Shown: in pieces, positions 1-10,687 of the stretch | Layout of the letters: each line of letters begins with the position of its first letter | Numbering within the stretch: position 1 is the stretch's first letter | Origin: Chrysaora quinquecirrha | Lineage: Eukaryota > Cnidaria > Scyphozoa > Semaeostomeae > Pelagiidae | Assembly (NCBI GenBank): GCA_014526335.1 | Contig: JACTAT010000060.1 | Coordinates: 1,616,598-1,680,597, forward strand | Direction: 5' to 3' | DNA: 64,000 nucleotides | Notes under the pieces: generated by a model | What the model saw: only the letters and a program-made list of their open reading frames with translations | Databases searched by the model: none | Told to the model about the DNA's origin: nothing | Made by a program: the position numbers and the translations under genes

Positions 1-1728
1 TTGTGGATTTAAAACTATAGAATGGACCAATAACATCAAAGTGTGAAGTGAAATCTCTCCATAGGATTTGCAACATGTATTCAGCAGGGAATGGTTCAGA
101 CGAATCTAAATCCTGGTATAAATCATGGAGGTTACACATGTCATCCACTGACGTTGCCAAACCTGAAAACTTTTCATTCTTCATGTTTAGCAACACTTTT
201 CCTATTACCTTTACTTCATCCATCAAATATGATAGTACCAATACCAAGTGGTTCCTTTAAGCCATTTTTGATGTTCTCATCACATAAGGATTGGTAGTCT
301 TGCTTCTTTTCTGCAATATATTCTTCATTAATGCCAGGTGAATGATTCCTCATAGAAGTAAACAACTGGAGACTCTTAGTTGATGGAAGTTCTAGGATTT
401 GAAAGCTTTTGAGTGCACTGTAGGCTGCTGGTGATCTGATGTAAATTGCAAGTGCTGGAAATAAAATGGAATGATGCACCACTGGTATTTGTATACATAT
501 GGTCAATATCTAATCAAATGAAAACAATCAAATCTACTTGAAAACGTGATTCCCTCACCAATTCTATAGGTTATCATGCTCCAGCGGTGACAATTTGCTT
601 TTTTTTGCCTGGAAGAAAGAGATACAAGTAAATTTTTTGTATCCAGCATTTTTAGCTTGTGATATAAAATATCCAATGATGGTTTCCAATGACGGTATCC
701 AATTAAATCCTTTATCAACATATCCAATACACCTAAATTTATCCGGAAGTAGGAAATACAAAGTAAATCTAACCTTTATAGTAAAACTGATCCCTGTAAA
801 ATTGTCCTCTAACTTCTGTATCTTTGTGCCATCCTTTTCTTACAGCATCAGAAATATCTTGGTTTTGACACTCAGCTAATAGGTTCTCCAAGTTATCCAC
901 AGCATTACCATTTATCCACTCAACCACCTTTTCCATTTCCAAATTCTGACTCTCATCTAATTCAACATCAAATTCTTTCAACTTCTCTTCATACATTATC
1001 AACTTCTTACACTGCTTGCCACGCTTCCATGAATTTGCAAGGATTCTTTGTCGCTTGCTTACTGGTGTTAATTTTGATATTGCAAAGTTTGATGAAGCTT
1101 TCAAGCGATTACGCATATGAGACCCAGTTGACTCTCGCTTATTTCTAATTTTCATCCTCCTGACATATCTTAAAAAAGACTTGCATTCTCCACAAGTGGC
1201 TCCATTTTCTTTCCGTTCTTTATTTACAATTCTAACTGCTTTAACTTTGTGGAATGGATAATTAATTTCCTCTTTATTCTTCAACACAACATGAATATTT
1301 CTTCTCTTCAAATTCAGCAAAGTTTAACCCCACACAATTGTCAACAGCTTCCTCATCAACTAAATTATTTTCTCCTACAAGTTCAAAGGAGCAATGGGGC
1401 TTATGCAAAACCTGAAAAGTTGCAGTTCCATTCTCATCAATAACAGCTCTGGCTGAATGCAGTGGTCCTCCATTGCTTACGTCAACTATGTCTGCAAATC
1501 TTCGCTTTAGCTCAAAAAAAATATTCCCGTTCTTGAGTTCTTCTTTCCTCACAACAAAGTTATTAACACTTCCATCTATGGCTCTCTTCTCAAGAATATT
1601 TTTAATACACAAAAATACAGATTCTTTGGTTTTTCACTTTGCTGACTCTTTTTCCTCAACTTTTCCCTCAATTTCTCCTTTAAACTGTTAGCAACTCTGC
1701 TACCAGAATACTGGCAAGAATCTGCCAT
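1..1728 (-). pseudogene. P-element/THAP9-like transposase relic, cut by left window edge
   Basis: Coding blocks in several minus-strand frames line up as one protein. It starts at an ATG at 1728 (MADSCQYSG) and continues through 1612-1274. A basic block at 1320-769 contains a CGECKSF cysteine pair and a long Lys/Arg/Glu helix. The block at about 506-216 reads SPAAYSALKSFQILELPSTK, and past a frameshift the block below 235 reads DEVKVIGK and then FDVIGPFY. A block of the form 'SPxAYxxLR...LPS' followed by 'DEMKI' is what I know from the RNase H-like catalytic region of P-element/THAP9-type transposases, with the D of DEVKV as a candidate catalytic acidic residue. No THAP zinc finger is obvious at the N-terminus. 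Frame changes near 1590, 1300, 770-500 and 230 show it is broken unless some are introns; 520-770 could be an intron or insertion. The C-terminus lies outside the window. Confidence 0.6.
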
Positions 1729-2068
1729 TTTATTGTGACATTCTGGCTTTTCCTTAACGTAAAACTAATTCTAAATCAGGAAAGTGTAGGGTATAGGTGA
1801 AATAGGCTGATTTAGGCCGAAAGATAGGCTTGAATTGAATTGATTGAAGCTTTGGCTTGGAAGCTTACCCCCTTGAGCAGATAGCGCGGGGCCTGAAACA
1901 AGTCTCACTTTCGCAGTTTGATTGTTCCGAACTTAGAAACACACAAGGTCAAAAGGTAACTTTGCCTTGGTGGCGGCCATACAAAAGCTTTAAAGTGGCC
2001 TGTCAAAACAGGCTTAGACAATAAAGGGACTAAAGCTGCGGCTCATGTGATTCGCCGTGCCTCAGTGC
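1729..2068. other. gene-free spacer between two transposase relics
   Basis: This stretch is richer in GC than its surroundings. It contains short purine/pyrimidine runs but no convincing open frame, promoter or repeat. It may hold the 5' flank of the P-like gene on its left and the lost 3' end of the recombinase relic on its right. Confidence 0.4.
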
Positions 2069-3251
2069 CTACAATGATGGCGTGTTTCTATTTACCAAAA
2101 GAAATTTACAATTGGGATTCAATAATGGTCTTATATGTTTTGAATAAGAATCAATAAACTGCATCCATGCATCGTCTATAACAAGTGAATCAAAACCATA
2201 CTTTTCTGCAGTTTTGAATTTCCTTTGATCTATGAATCCACGGTTCTTCTTTGCATGTCGAAGCATTTCCATTGATAAAAACTGATTCGTCATTGGTCGT
2301 GTACCATAAACATAAAGAAATAGAAATGTTGTAATAAATCGTGTTGCAAAAGTCAAGTCTGCTGGTGTAACAGTTGAACCACCATCACTCCATAATTCCA
2401 GTATCTTCTTGTAAGGTTCCATGTGAAATGGTATGACTTTCTGCAAATCCTGCATAGATGCCCAATGACCTTTACGTTCTAACGTGTCCATGTCTAATTC
2501 CTCACTCCACTGTACACAGATTTTATGTGCTTTGAATTTCTTTGCTCTTTTCAGGAATATTTCAGCCACGCTGAAGTTGTTCAAAACACCAGTAGACACC
2601 CCTTTGAATTTTCTGTACTCGATTAATTCCATCATTGCACTGGTATAGCTTACGTTAGCAGCATAGCCAATTGACTTCTCCTGGTCTAAGTGCTATATGA
2701 AATTGCTTATATGTTTGATAGATCCGAGGTAGTAATCAACATGATCATCAGTTGATATGTTGACTGATGTGTCTTCACTTGAAAAGTATAGGAATTTTAT
2801 TGCCCTTGAACAGATCTGATTTGCGTGTGATATCGTGTGTCCACAACCAGTTGCACTACACATCCATTCTTTGAACTTCTCTGCAAATATAACTTCCTGT
2901 GTATTACAAGATAAGTCGTTACCTTTCATTGTTTTTTCTGGGTCTTCTTACACAGATTTTTCTTAAAATCCAATATACCCTCAGGATAGTTGTCAAAGTA
3001 GTAGTACCAAGCATGCGAATTAGTAATGTGTTGTCTGCATCCTCTTTGACTGGACATTTGTATATGCCATCGTGGTTTGGTGTCAGATGTAGCCTTCTCC
3101 GTATGCTAGCAGCTCCAGGAAAGTTCTTCCAGCGCTCCATTTGGACATAAAGTCCCAACTGATTGATACTCTCAAAAACCAAGAATATATACATCTCAAA
3201 AATTCTCATGGGAAATCTAATGTGAATTCGTGCAGGTCTTGCTTCATGCAA
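2069..3251 (-). pseudogene. Crypton-like zinc-finger tyrosine recombinase, broken and C-terminally truncated
   Basis: Minus-strand pieces read in order as a zinc-finger-like segment (YKCPVKE, then in another frame WYYYFDNYPEG), an N-terminal helical domain (FKEWMCSATGCGHTISHAN), and a catalytic-like block at 2635-2069. The last block has YVYGTRPMTNQFLSMEML, which fits box I of tyrosine recombinases with its catalytic Arg, followed by RKFKTAEKYGF, which fits the Lys-bearing beta-hairpin. The order zinc finger, SAM-like N-domain, YR domain is known from Crypton-type DNA transposons and related animal proteins. The frame ends at 2069 before any HxxR box or nucleophilic Tyr, and there are a stop near 2690 and a frameshift near 3010. 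It is therefore inactive as read. Calling it a Crypton is inference from architecture only. Confidence 0.5.
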
Positions 3252-3414
3252 ATATTCTGTTGAAAGAAACTGTGAAGAAGTGTTTTTACCTAAATATGGT
3301 AATGAATTTCATATCCGTTCGTCTCATTCATGTACCATAGTGTTCCATATTTGGTCATCAATGTTTACATTCATGCAAAATCAACAACAACATCAGCAAG
3401 GATTAGAATAATTA

Positions 3415-3640
3415 AAATACTGATGATTGAAAGGATATGATGTAACAATAGCTGTTGTTGTTACATCTATTATCTACATTGTTATCTTTTTATTTAAAAA
3501 AATACTGCTGATGTAAAGGCAATGACGCAACAATAGCTGCTGTTGTTATCTCTATTATCTACATTGTTATCTTTTTATTTTAAAAAGATACTGTTGATGT
3601 AAGGGAAATTATGTACAAAAGCTGTTGCTGTCATAGTAAA
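3415..3640. repeat. 85-bp tandem repeat, about 2.5 copies
   Basis: The segment around TATCTACATTGTTATCTTTT begins at 3471 and recurs at 3556. A third, partial copy starts near 3587 at the ACTG(T)TGATGTAA part. Each copy carries a small hairpin-forming stretch (TGTAACAATAGCTGTTGTTG and its partial complement). No coding potential was seen. Confidence 0.7.
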
Positions 3641-4867
3641 GCATCTTTAACATCATTTACTAAATCTGGGAATTCTGGACCATAGGAACTAAAGAACAGG
3701 GGCACTATGGAATTCTGGCATAAAAGAATAAGGGAGCGTTCCTTATATGAATTCCATGGTCCTTTATTCCCAAAAAGGAGAACACTAATCAACGATCACA
3801 AGTTCCAAAGTTCATTGAACAAATGAACACATAATGTGTTCCCCTGTTCCTCATGGTATTCCTTTATTCCGTTTTGTGGAAAATGGAACAAGTAGGCAAG
3901 AATGGTTTTTACTAAATATGCATTGTTCTATCTCTACCAGCATTATATCAGTGGAATTTATGTTCATATGTCGCGCACACAGTGTCATGGCAAGCATCAC
4001 AAAAAGAATTCGTGGCATCTAGCAGGATTTAATAAGCATAAGCATTGTTACAAAATGCTTACACTGTCATGTTTTTGTCGAATGTTGATGATGATGCAAA
4101 TTATGACAATGATGACCATATGAACCTTTCCTGGAAGAAGCCAAATCTTTTAATCAAAAATAGAAACTTAACAACTGATAAAAAACTGAATGAATGACTC
4201 TATGACAAGTATGATTTGGAATATCAAAGGAATGAAGAAAGATGGGAGCAGCAACTTTTTTTGACTTCTACTATTATACAAACTCTTTTTGAAAAAAAAA
4301 TTCCTTCATTTAAGTTTATAGTACAAGAGTTATAATAATAATAAGTTTTATTGTTTGCAATCATCATAATAATTATGTTGAATGAAAAAAAACAAAAGGA
4401 GTATTTTTTCTCTCATCGTCATACTTTGAAGGTGGATATATTTTCTTCAGATCATTACAGAATTTTTCAAATTGACACAATCTTTCTAAGTCCACTGCCT
4501 TTTTTATTTTATCTAAGAATCCCTCATGAATTTTTGGTAAAGAAAGAAGCATCCTTGTTCTATCATTTCTGCCTGAAATTCGTAATATTCACAAAATGCT
4601 TAATCCAGCCTGGTATTCTTCAATTCTAAGTCTTTCATCTCTCTAAAAATATTTTTTCACCAGCAACTTTTTTTCTTAGCAATCGAAATACTGTTCGGCT
4701 TTATCATGAAAAAACATTTACAACTTTATTAAAAATAAGATTGTTTCATTTATTCAGTCAATATTCTTCATGTGAGATATTTTCTTCTTCTTCTTTTTGC
4801 TTACTCATGTTTTGTTTTGCCGTATTAAAAGCGCTGCAGCTGATAGCTGTCATTTTCTATAGTACTA
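3641..4867. other. AT-rich region without a supported gene
   Basis: 3660-3890 contains short inverted and repeated GGAATTC / TCCTTTATTCC segments that look like a small decayed repeat. At 4150-4330 a plus-strand reading (KYDLEYQRNEERWEQQLF) looks like a fragment of charged helical protein, but it is bounded by stops and cannot be assigned. The rest is low-complexity A/T-rich sequence. Confidence 0.35.
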
Positions 4868-5470
4868 TTGACAGTTTATTATTATAAAAACAATAAATTT
4901 CAAGCATACAGTATCAAAAAAATCGTATGTTTAGTTATGTCTAGCCTAAGGTTTACTGTGGCTGATGCTGATGTTGAACCTATTGGCAACATTCACAAAA
5001 GATATACATCACATGATTGCAAAGGGAATGATTTTAATTTATTAACAGATCAAGAATATAATTTAAATCGCCAACTTGAGGACAGTTACATAAGTCTATG
5101 CAATGCAAATCATTGGAAAATTTGATAGAAATAAAGAAAAAAATTGCTCAAAGAAACTTTAAAAATGAGTTCGAAAGATATGAAGAAATAGTGCTATATG
5201 AAAGAGAAAAACAGAGAATATAAGATATTGAAGCAAAATTTCAAGATGAAAAATTCTGCTACAAATACTTGTAAAAAAAAATACTATTGATGCTGCTGCT
5301 GATGATGATGATAAAAATTTAGAAGGAAAAAACCACTTTTTTGTATATATATTCAAAGACCTTCATTCGAAACCTTTAGTAAAATTAGAAAAAAAAGAAC
5401 TCAATTAAAGTTCAAGTTGAATTTGCAAAATTACAAAATAAATTTTTTTGAAATACAAAAACCTTGGTTC
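4868..5470 (+). pseudogene. frameshifted relic of a charged, probably coiled-coil protein
   Basis: One plus frame reads MSSLRFTVADADVEPIG and ends at 5125. A second frame continues with EIKKKIAQRNFKNEFERYEE, and a third holds a (GAT)n run coding poly-Asp or poly-Leu. The composition (Lys, Glu, Asn, Asp, very AT-rich codons) matches the minus-strand relics at 12.8-17.4 kb, so it may come from the same kind of gene. No domain was recognised. The multiple stops and frame changes suggest decay. Confidence 0.3.
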
Positions 5471-5713
5471 CAAGACTTACTTGATGAAGGAGAACTATAT
5501 ATTTTAAGAACGACATGTAGGAAAATATTTTTTATCAGTGATAATTACACATATTCCCAAAGATCTTATGTTCTATACTTATCCACGTTAGTGTCTTTGT
5601 ATCTTTCTCTAGCTCTAAATTCAGCGGTCTTTCTGCCCTAATGGTTTCTTCTTCTGAAGATATATGTTCATTTCATGATACTTTTTTTCAATAACAAAAG
5701 AATGAAAATCAAC

Positions 5714-5920
5714 CATGGGTTGCAGGAGTCGTGGAATTTTGAATTAAAAAGAACTTTTGATCCATAAATTGTCTATTTTGTATATCTCTCTCTGTATTCT
5801 GCTGCGAGGGCGCCATGTTATGCTTACGCGTGGCTGATTGACGTGGGATTAAGCAATCATGTCACTCAAAATGTAAGTTGAAACCTCTTCAGTTCCTAAA
5901 TATCACATGGGTAAGACACA
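5714..5920 (+). repeat. left terminal inverted repeat
   Basis: This 207-bp arm pairs with 7043-7249. The four mismatches include CGTGG versus CATGG near the outer end. Confidence 0.85.
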
Positions 5921-5975
5921 CTTCAACTTGCTGGTTTCAGCTTTCTCCAGATGCTCGTAACAAAAGAACAATGGT

Positions 5976-6007
5976 GTGTCATAGGTGTGACGTCACACCT
6001 ATGACAC
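5976..6007. repeat. perfect 32-bp palindrome centred on a CRE-like site
   Basis: The sequence from 5976 to 6007 equals its own reverse complement, starting GTGTCATAGG and ending CCTATGACAC. Its centre is TGACGTCA, the palindromic cAMP-response-element core bound by bZIP proteins. It lies just inside the left arm of the inverted-repeat element, so it could be an internal regulatory or structural site of that element. Any regulatory role is inference. Confidence 0.85.
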
Positions 6008-7042
6008 TGGAAAGTGAGCTTTGGTTCTGAAAGACGGGGGTGGCAAAATGAGAAGCCTCTTTGTGGCTATATGAAAGGAGGCTTCTCAGTGCGGGATTTT
6101 CAAATAATTTTAACGGACTTGTTGTTAGAACTTGCTTGTGATGGACCCATCAAGAAGCTATCTCCAGTTTGCCTACAAGTGAGTTGCTTCAAATTCTCGA
6201 GTAATTTTACGAAATTGAACTATTTATGTGATCTTGCTCTTGATCCATAATTTAAAATCTTTAACATGTTAACAGAACCAGTGTTCATTTCCTAAGAAAA
6301 CATTTAACCAATTTGATTTTATAGTTAGGCCTACAAAACAAATCGCATGCAAGGATAAAGTATACATATGCTGTATTTTTATGCTTATTGATTCTATTTT
6401 TCTTGATTCTCAGAGATCATATCAAATTAATAGAGGATTTATTCACTGTTGATGAGGGCAAAGTAATCGAGATCCATTTGGCCTATCAAAAATTCAAAGA
6501 GAAGGGAGAAGAACGAAAGATAGCTGTCTTGCACGAAGCACAATTTGGAAAACTGATTAAATTAATTTTTTCTGAGCAAGTTGTTATAATAGTAAATAGC
6601 AACATAAAATCACAGACATTGTAATATTATAATACATTTTATAATACAAAGCAAAGCTTCACATTTCCAAGCCAAAATTACCCTACTAAACAATTCAAAA
6701 TATAAAAAGCAATTCATTACTGTAGATTTTATTAGTTGACCTGTACTTCTAAAATGTTATTGGACTTTTTGAGATTTTATTAGTAATCCTTCTCCTTAGT
6801 TCTCTTTCTTGTCGACAATTTGAAAGGACATGAACACATTATAATCATGTTTACGATGATTATAATGTCTGCTCTCGCTTGTCAAAATCCTTTTCATGTC
6901 ATTTCCGTGAGCCCCCGTACATCAGGAGACTTTGCCCCAGGATTGCTTAGGCATCCCTCTATTTCAAGTTGAGGAATGTTTCGAGCATGAGGAGAAAACG
7001 CGACGCTGAAAAAACAATAGAATCTATTGTTCCCAGTTCTCT

Positions 7043-7249
7043 TGTGTCTTACCCATGTGATATTTAGGAACTGAAGAGGTTCCAACTTACATTTTGAGTG
7101 ACATGATTGCTTAATCCCACGTCAATCAGCCACGCGCAAGCATAACATGGCGCCCTCGCAGCAGAATACAGAGAGAGATATACAAAATAGACAATTTATG
7201 GATAAAAAGTTCTTTTTAATTCAAAATTCCATGACTCCTGCAACCCATG
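7043..7249 (-). repeat. right terminal inverted repeat
   Basis: This arm is the reverse complement of 5714-5920 with four mismatches. Together the arms delimit the 1.54-kb element. Confidence 0.85.
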
Positions 7250-7256
7250 AATCAAC

Positions 7257-7425
7257 ATCAATTTGGTTCCTAAATTTGAAAAGATGCGCTAAAACTTTAG
7301 CTTGAAAATTTTTCATTCCATTTCCATATTGTTTATAGATTGCAAAACGTACAGCTTGACGATCAAACAATACTTCTTGTGCAAGGAATTCATAACAGTC
7401 ATAATAAGCTTCTAACATTGAAGGT
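7257..7425 (-). pseudogene. short unidentified coding fragment disrupted by the inverted-repeat element
   Basis: The minus strand reads MLEAYYDCYEFLAQEVLF and continues to KFRNQID, where the frame reaches the target duplication of the 5.7-7.3 kb element. Across the element, at 5713 downward, the frame resumes as FHSFVIEKKYHEMNIY before a stop. This fits a pre-existing coding sequence split by the insertion. The protein is not recognised; its composition resembles the other AT-rich relics of this window. Confidence 0.35.
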
Positions 7426-7430
7426 GTGCT

Positions 7431-7885
7431 TCAGTATAGAGTATTAGAGTATTGACTAGATAAAAGATAACATTGATGATGAGATGTTCCTAGGAGCAAC
7501 AACATAAAAGAGAAGCAGCCAATGGTGACTGCTCTTAGATCTAAGAGAAGAAGAAACAGAACCAGATGACTAGCTGTAGCCTCTAAAAACAATATAATGT
7601 AACATTTCTTCATCCATGCCATCTGACTTTTAATTAAATCAAATTTTAACTTTTGGGGTGTCTAGTTGTAGGTTTCTTATAAACTGGTTTCTTATAAAAA
7701 AATTATGTGTAGTAATGTAGCTTAAGATAAATTGTACGTTTCAATTAAGAATATAGCATCCTCGAGATGCATGATGTTGTTGATATATTTAAGTAATGCA
7801 CATTCAGTGATGTTATGAAACAATATTTGGGGAATTTAAAATAGGAAATGAAATAGTAGATTCATTTACGTAGTAACAAACTCAC
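7431..7885. other. AT-rich spacer, possible 3' end of the 7.9-9.8 kb gene
   Basis: A minus-strand frame at 7622-7431 reads a Leu-rich hydrophobic stretch (FLLLLDLRAVTIGCFSFMLL). It has no clear splice connection in frame with the exon at 7886. Nothing else is supported. Confidence 0.3.
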
Positions 7886-9839
7886 CTCTGATAATGTGGA
7901 TGCAATATGAAAGAGACGAAGAAGAACTGTGTACAACACCTGTAGAAAAGAGAGGAAAGATAAGTGACACATGTAAGTGATTTGCAGAATGTCATGAAAC
8001 AGAAACATATATATTATTTCCAACTTCTTTGCAGACATGCAAGTTTAAAAGTAAGGAGCGATGAGGTTGATGAGTTGGAAATAAATTGCTAAAGTTGCAA
8101 ATGGAAACAATTATCAACTCAGTCAGTCAGTTCACTATCAGTAACTGTCTTACAGAAGTATAAAGAAGTATAGAGAAGTATATTTGCAGTTGTGGGAAAA
8201 CTATTTAGGAACAGTAAAGCTGGTGGATGTTGCAATGCAAGCACAAATTATAGATTCAGTTTATGAGGAATTATTTATGAAGAAAAATGCTTGTGGATAG
8301 GGTATTGCACACAGGAATCATGGAATAGTATAGCTGCAAGGATGACTTACCTGTTGGTGGATGAATGCAAAAGACAGGAGCACGTGTATGTACAGTGAAC
8401 CCTGTAAAAAAAGGGAGGAAGCCAGAAAACAGAAAGGAGAATATATAGAAACTGAAACGCGATGCTACCATTAAATTTACGGAAATAAATGGGAAAGGTT
8501 GGAAAAATATGCAAAAGAAGGATACAAATATTGGAAATTCGTCTGCGCAACGATTAGTATTTGTGTCGATGAATTACTGTTTCCTTCCAAGAAGAGGCAT
8601 CAAATCAGTGTAAACTGGAATGAATTTGAGAAGGGGAAAGTGAAAATAAATAGCGGAAGGGCCTAAGGTATAACGGTGAAACAATATATTTTGGAGAGAT
8701 GGTTGGCTGGATTTTTGATAAAATGATATAATTATGTAAATAGTAGATATATGTACAAATAACAAAGGTCTTACCAGTGCTTGATGCGTAGAAATGGAGT
8801 GAAAAAATTGAGCGTAGTTGAAACGGAGAGCAATACAGAGAAAACTCTATTCAATATTTTCAAATGCTATCACCGAATTACAGAGGCAGGTTATCTTTAC
8901 GGAAGCACACACCAGTAGGGCAAGAGATTGCGGCTTGAGGCTTGCGGGTGGGGCAAGGAAAGTGATAATTGGGGATTTGGAACTGAAATGACAGCACGAT
9001 GCTGAGCTTGTCTGTTCTGTCAGTGCCGAACGCAATTATCACATAGACAGGAGTCTGGGGATTGTGAGTAAGGAAATCTCTGGACAATCTCTTGAAAATG
9101 TTATTGTTATGTGGAAATCAGGTGCATATCGTGAAGGAGTGAATGTATTTCAACTGGAGAATGAATGAGGACAAAGAAAGAAAAAGGGTGCGGTACATGT
9201 AGGTCACGCGAGTCGTAAACTGCTGAAAAAGTAAGGGGTGAGGCCCCGGTGGAGGGGGGTACATGATTTATGAATGGATGGGGATGTGCCGCCCAGATGT
9301 AGGAAACCCAGCCACTTATAATGTAAGCCTTTTCAGAAACAGACCCTATTTTATGAGCCAAAATAAGCGGGATATGACAATAATAAGACTTTGTAGACCT
9401 TACTATTGCTTGATATTGTACTACGAACATCTTAGACGATAGGAAAGAATGAAATTTCTGCAAGAAACGTGGAATGTTTTTAGGTAGATATGGTAATTCT
9501 TACCTTATTTGTTGTTCGGTTAACATCCGTCTGTCTTCGTCGGCAAAGAAGAAGCGAACATTATCATCTATAGCGAATTCCCTCGCAGCCTCTCTTTTCA
9601 GTTGAGCGATAGTGTGGAATGTAATACGCTAGAATGCAAAAAATGAACATAAGACAGATGCTGCAGTATTGGTGAGAAAATGATGGAAATATAGGAAATG
9701 AAATGTTATTGTTCCTTAGAACGAAATGGTAAGAGAATAATTACCTTGGTGTTGTCTTCGCAATTGACGGTTTTCTGAATTGCCTGCATCTTGTTCTGGC
9801 GACATGCAGTGCAGTGATAGGTTTGCGTTGCGTTTTATA
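7886..9839 (-). CDS. putative multi-exon gene with short in-phase exons
   Basis: The model was built from splice signals. Exon 1 (ATG at 9789, donor at 9745, AAG|GTAAT) encodes MQAIQKTVNCEDNTK. Exon 2 (9628-9504; acceptor TTCTAG|C, donor AAG|GTAAGA) encodes KRITFHTIAQLK through RRMLTEQQI in the same frame and leaves phase 2. Three further candidate exons keep phase 2 and stay open: 8846-8775 (72 nt, weak acceptor), 8401-8351 (51 nt; TTTTTTACAG and CAACAG|GTAAGT) and 7939-7886 (54 nt; TTTTCTACAG and CAGAG|GTGAG). The last two resemble each other and are Cys/aromatic-rich. Exon 2 has the size and alternating pattern of a small ubiquitin- or PB1-like beta-grasp segment, which is only a guess. 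The 3' end was not found. A noncoding or alternatively spliced transcript is possible. Confidence 0.5.
9131..9220 (+). repeat. isolated copy of the promoter-like module
   Basis: It shares CTGGAGAATGAATG, then an AAAGAAAGAAAAAGGGTG purine run, then ATGTAGGTCACG with the modules at 10.69-10.94 kb. Here the E-box is altered to CACGCG. It sits in a presumed intron of the minus-strand gene. Confidence 0.7.
9504..9628 (-). CDS. exon 2 of the putative minus-strand gene
   Basis: This 125-nt exon is bounded by TTGCATTCTAG and GTAAGAAT. It is open in the frame set by the exon 1 ATG. The peptide is rich in charged and aromatic residues (EFAIDDNVRFFFADEDRR). It is the best-supported single exon in the left half of the window. 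Confidence 0.6.
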
Positions 9840-9941
9840 GCTAATTCGTAGAGCCACCCCGCCCCACCCGTCAGTTAAATTTTGGCCGCCCAGCACAAGC
9901 TATTTCGTGCAGGGAAGCAAGTCAAGAGTCTAGAGCACGTG
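9833..9941 (-). promoter_or_regulatory. minus-strand promoter: TATA box and upstream CACGTG
   Basis: On the minus strand TATAAAA lies at 9839-9833, 44 nt before the exon 1 ATG. This allows a start site about 30 nt downstream and a very short 5' leader. A CACGTG E-box lies about 100 bp upstream at 9936-9941. The interval contains C-rich CCCCGCCCCACCC, a possible GC-box on the plus strand. Confidence 0.5.
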
Positions 9942-10687
9942 GAAATTGCCGAAATGTCAGACAGACCGTAATATGATTAGAAGTAGGGCTGACATGTGAA
10001 GTTGTGAGAATGAATGGAGCAGACACTTTCAGATTCAAGGATCAGGGTAAATAATTTCCTGACGAAGTGTACACTTGTGAGCAACCGGAATGAAATGTAG
10101 GCAAAGTGTTATGATAAATCAACATATGAAAACAATAGAGTTAGAGGCAAAGTGTGATGAAAAAGCAATATCTTATTAACATATCCTGACAAAGTGTACA
10201 CTTGTCAGCAACTGTAAATGGAATTAAATGTTTGGTGAAGTGGGATGTGAAATCGAGGTGTTATATCATTTGATGCTACTATTTGCGGCATTTGCGACAG
10301 TCTATGTTTTTAAGCCTTCCGCCCCTTGCTTTGATCAGCAGTGGAACACGCGAAAAACAGGAATTTACAACGAAACATAAGATCAATAACTAAAAATTTG
10401 CGCGGGAGGGATAATACTTGTGTGCAACTGTTCGTTATTTTGGTTTACCCTTTACACCCAAGGTGCGAGAAGGTAACGAAACATAATTAGACTCGCCATA
10501 GGTAGGTTGAATAGGTATAGGAGTCCAGGAGTTTTCGTAAGCAAATCTCTTTAAAATGTACCGTTCAGCATGAAAGGAAATGTAGCACGTATTTCTTAAT
10601 GTTAAATTTATACCATACCCGACCTCAGGGTAGGTAAGAAAACCTAAGCTGAAATGCTATTGCTATGTGTAAATGAGTTGGAAATTT
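9942..10687. other. intergenic region between the divergent promoters; small direct repeat inside
   Basis: The 28-bp segment beginning CCTGACGAAGTGTACACTTG occurs at 10058 and again, with three mismatches by eye, at 10184. It contains the palindrome AAGTGTACACTT. AGGCAAAGTGT motifs surround both copies. No open frame is convincing. The region may hold shared control sequences for the two flanking genes. Confidence 0.5.

Larger units (their letters stand above)
5707..7256. mobile_element. 1.54-kb inverted-repeat DNA element with 7-bp target duplication
   Basis: The ends 5714-5920 and 7043-7249 are inverted copies of each other: 207 bp with four mismatches by eye and no indels. They begin CATGGGTTGCAGG. 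The element is flanked on both sides by AATCAAC (5707-5713 and 7250-7256), a 7-bp direct repeat as expected of a target-site duplication. The middle has two short plus-strand open frames (6014-6250, 6388-6624) with no recognised transposase, so it is probably a non-autonomous element. The nearly identical ends indicate recent insertion. The arms contain a GGCGCC-rich stretch and a GGTAAGACAC splice-donor-like sequence at their inner edges. I cannot name the superfamily; a 7-bp duplication excludes the commonest TA and 8-bp classes only if the boundaries are exact. Confidence 0.8.

Noticed and set aside
9107..9463. 118-codon minus-strand frame as an exon of the 7.9-9.8 kb gene
   Set aside because: It has no fitting splice signals and crosses the copy of the promoter-like module; it is probably intronic.
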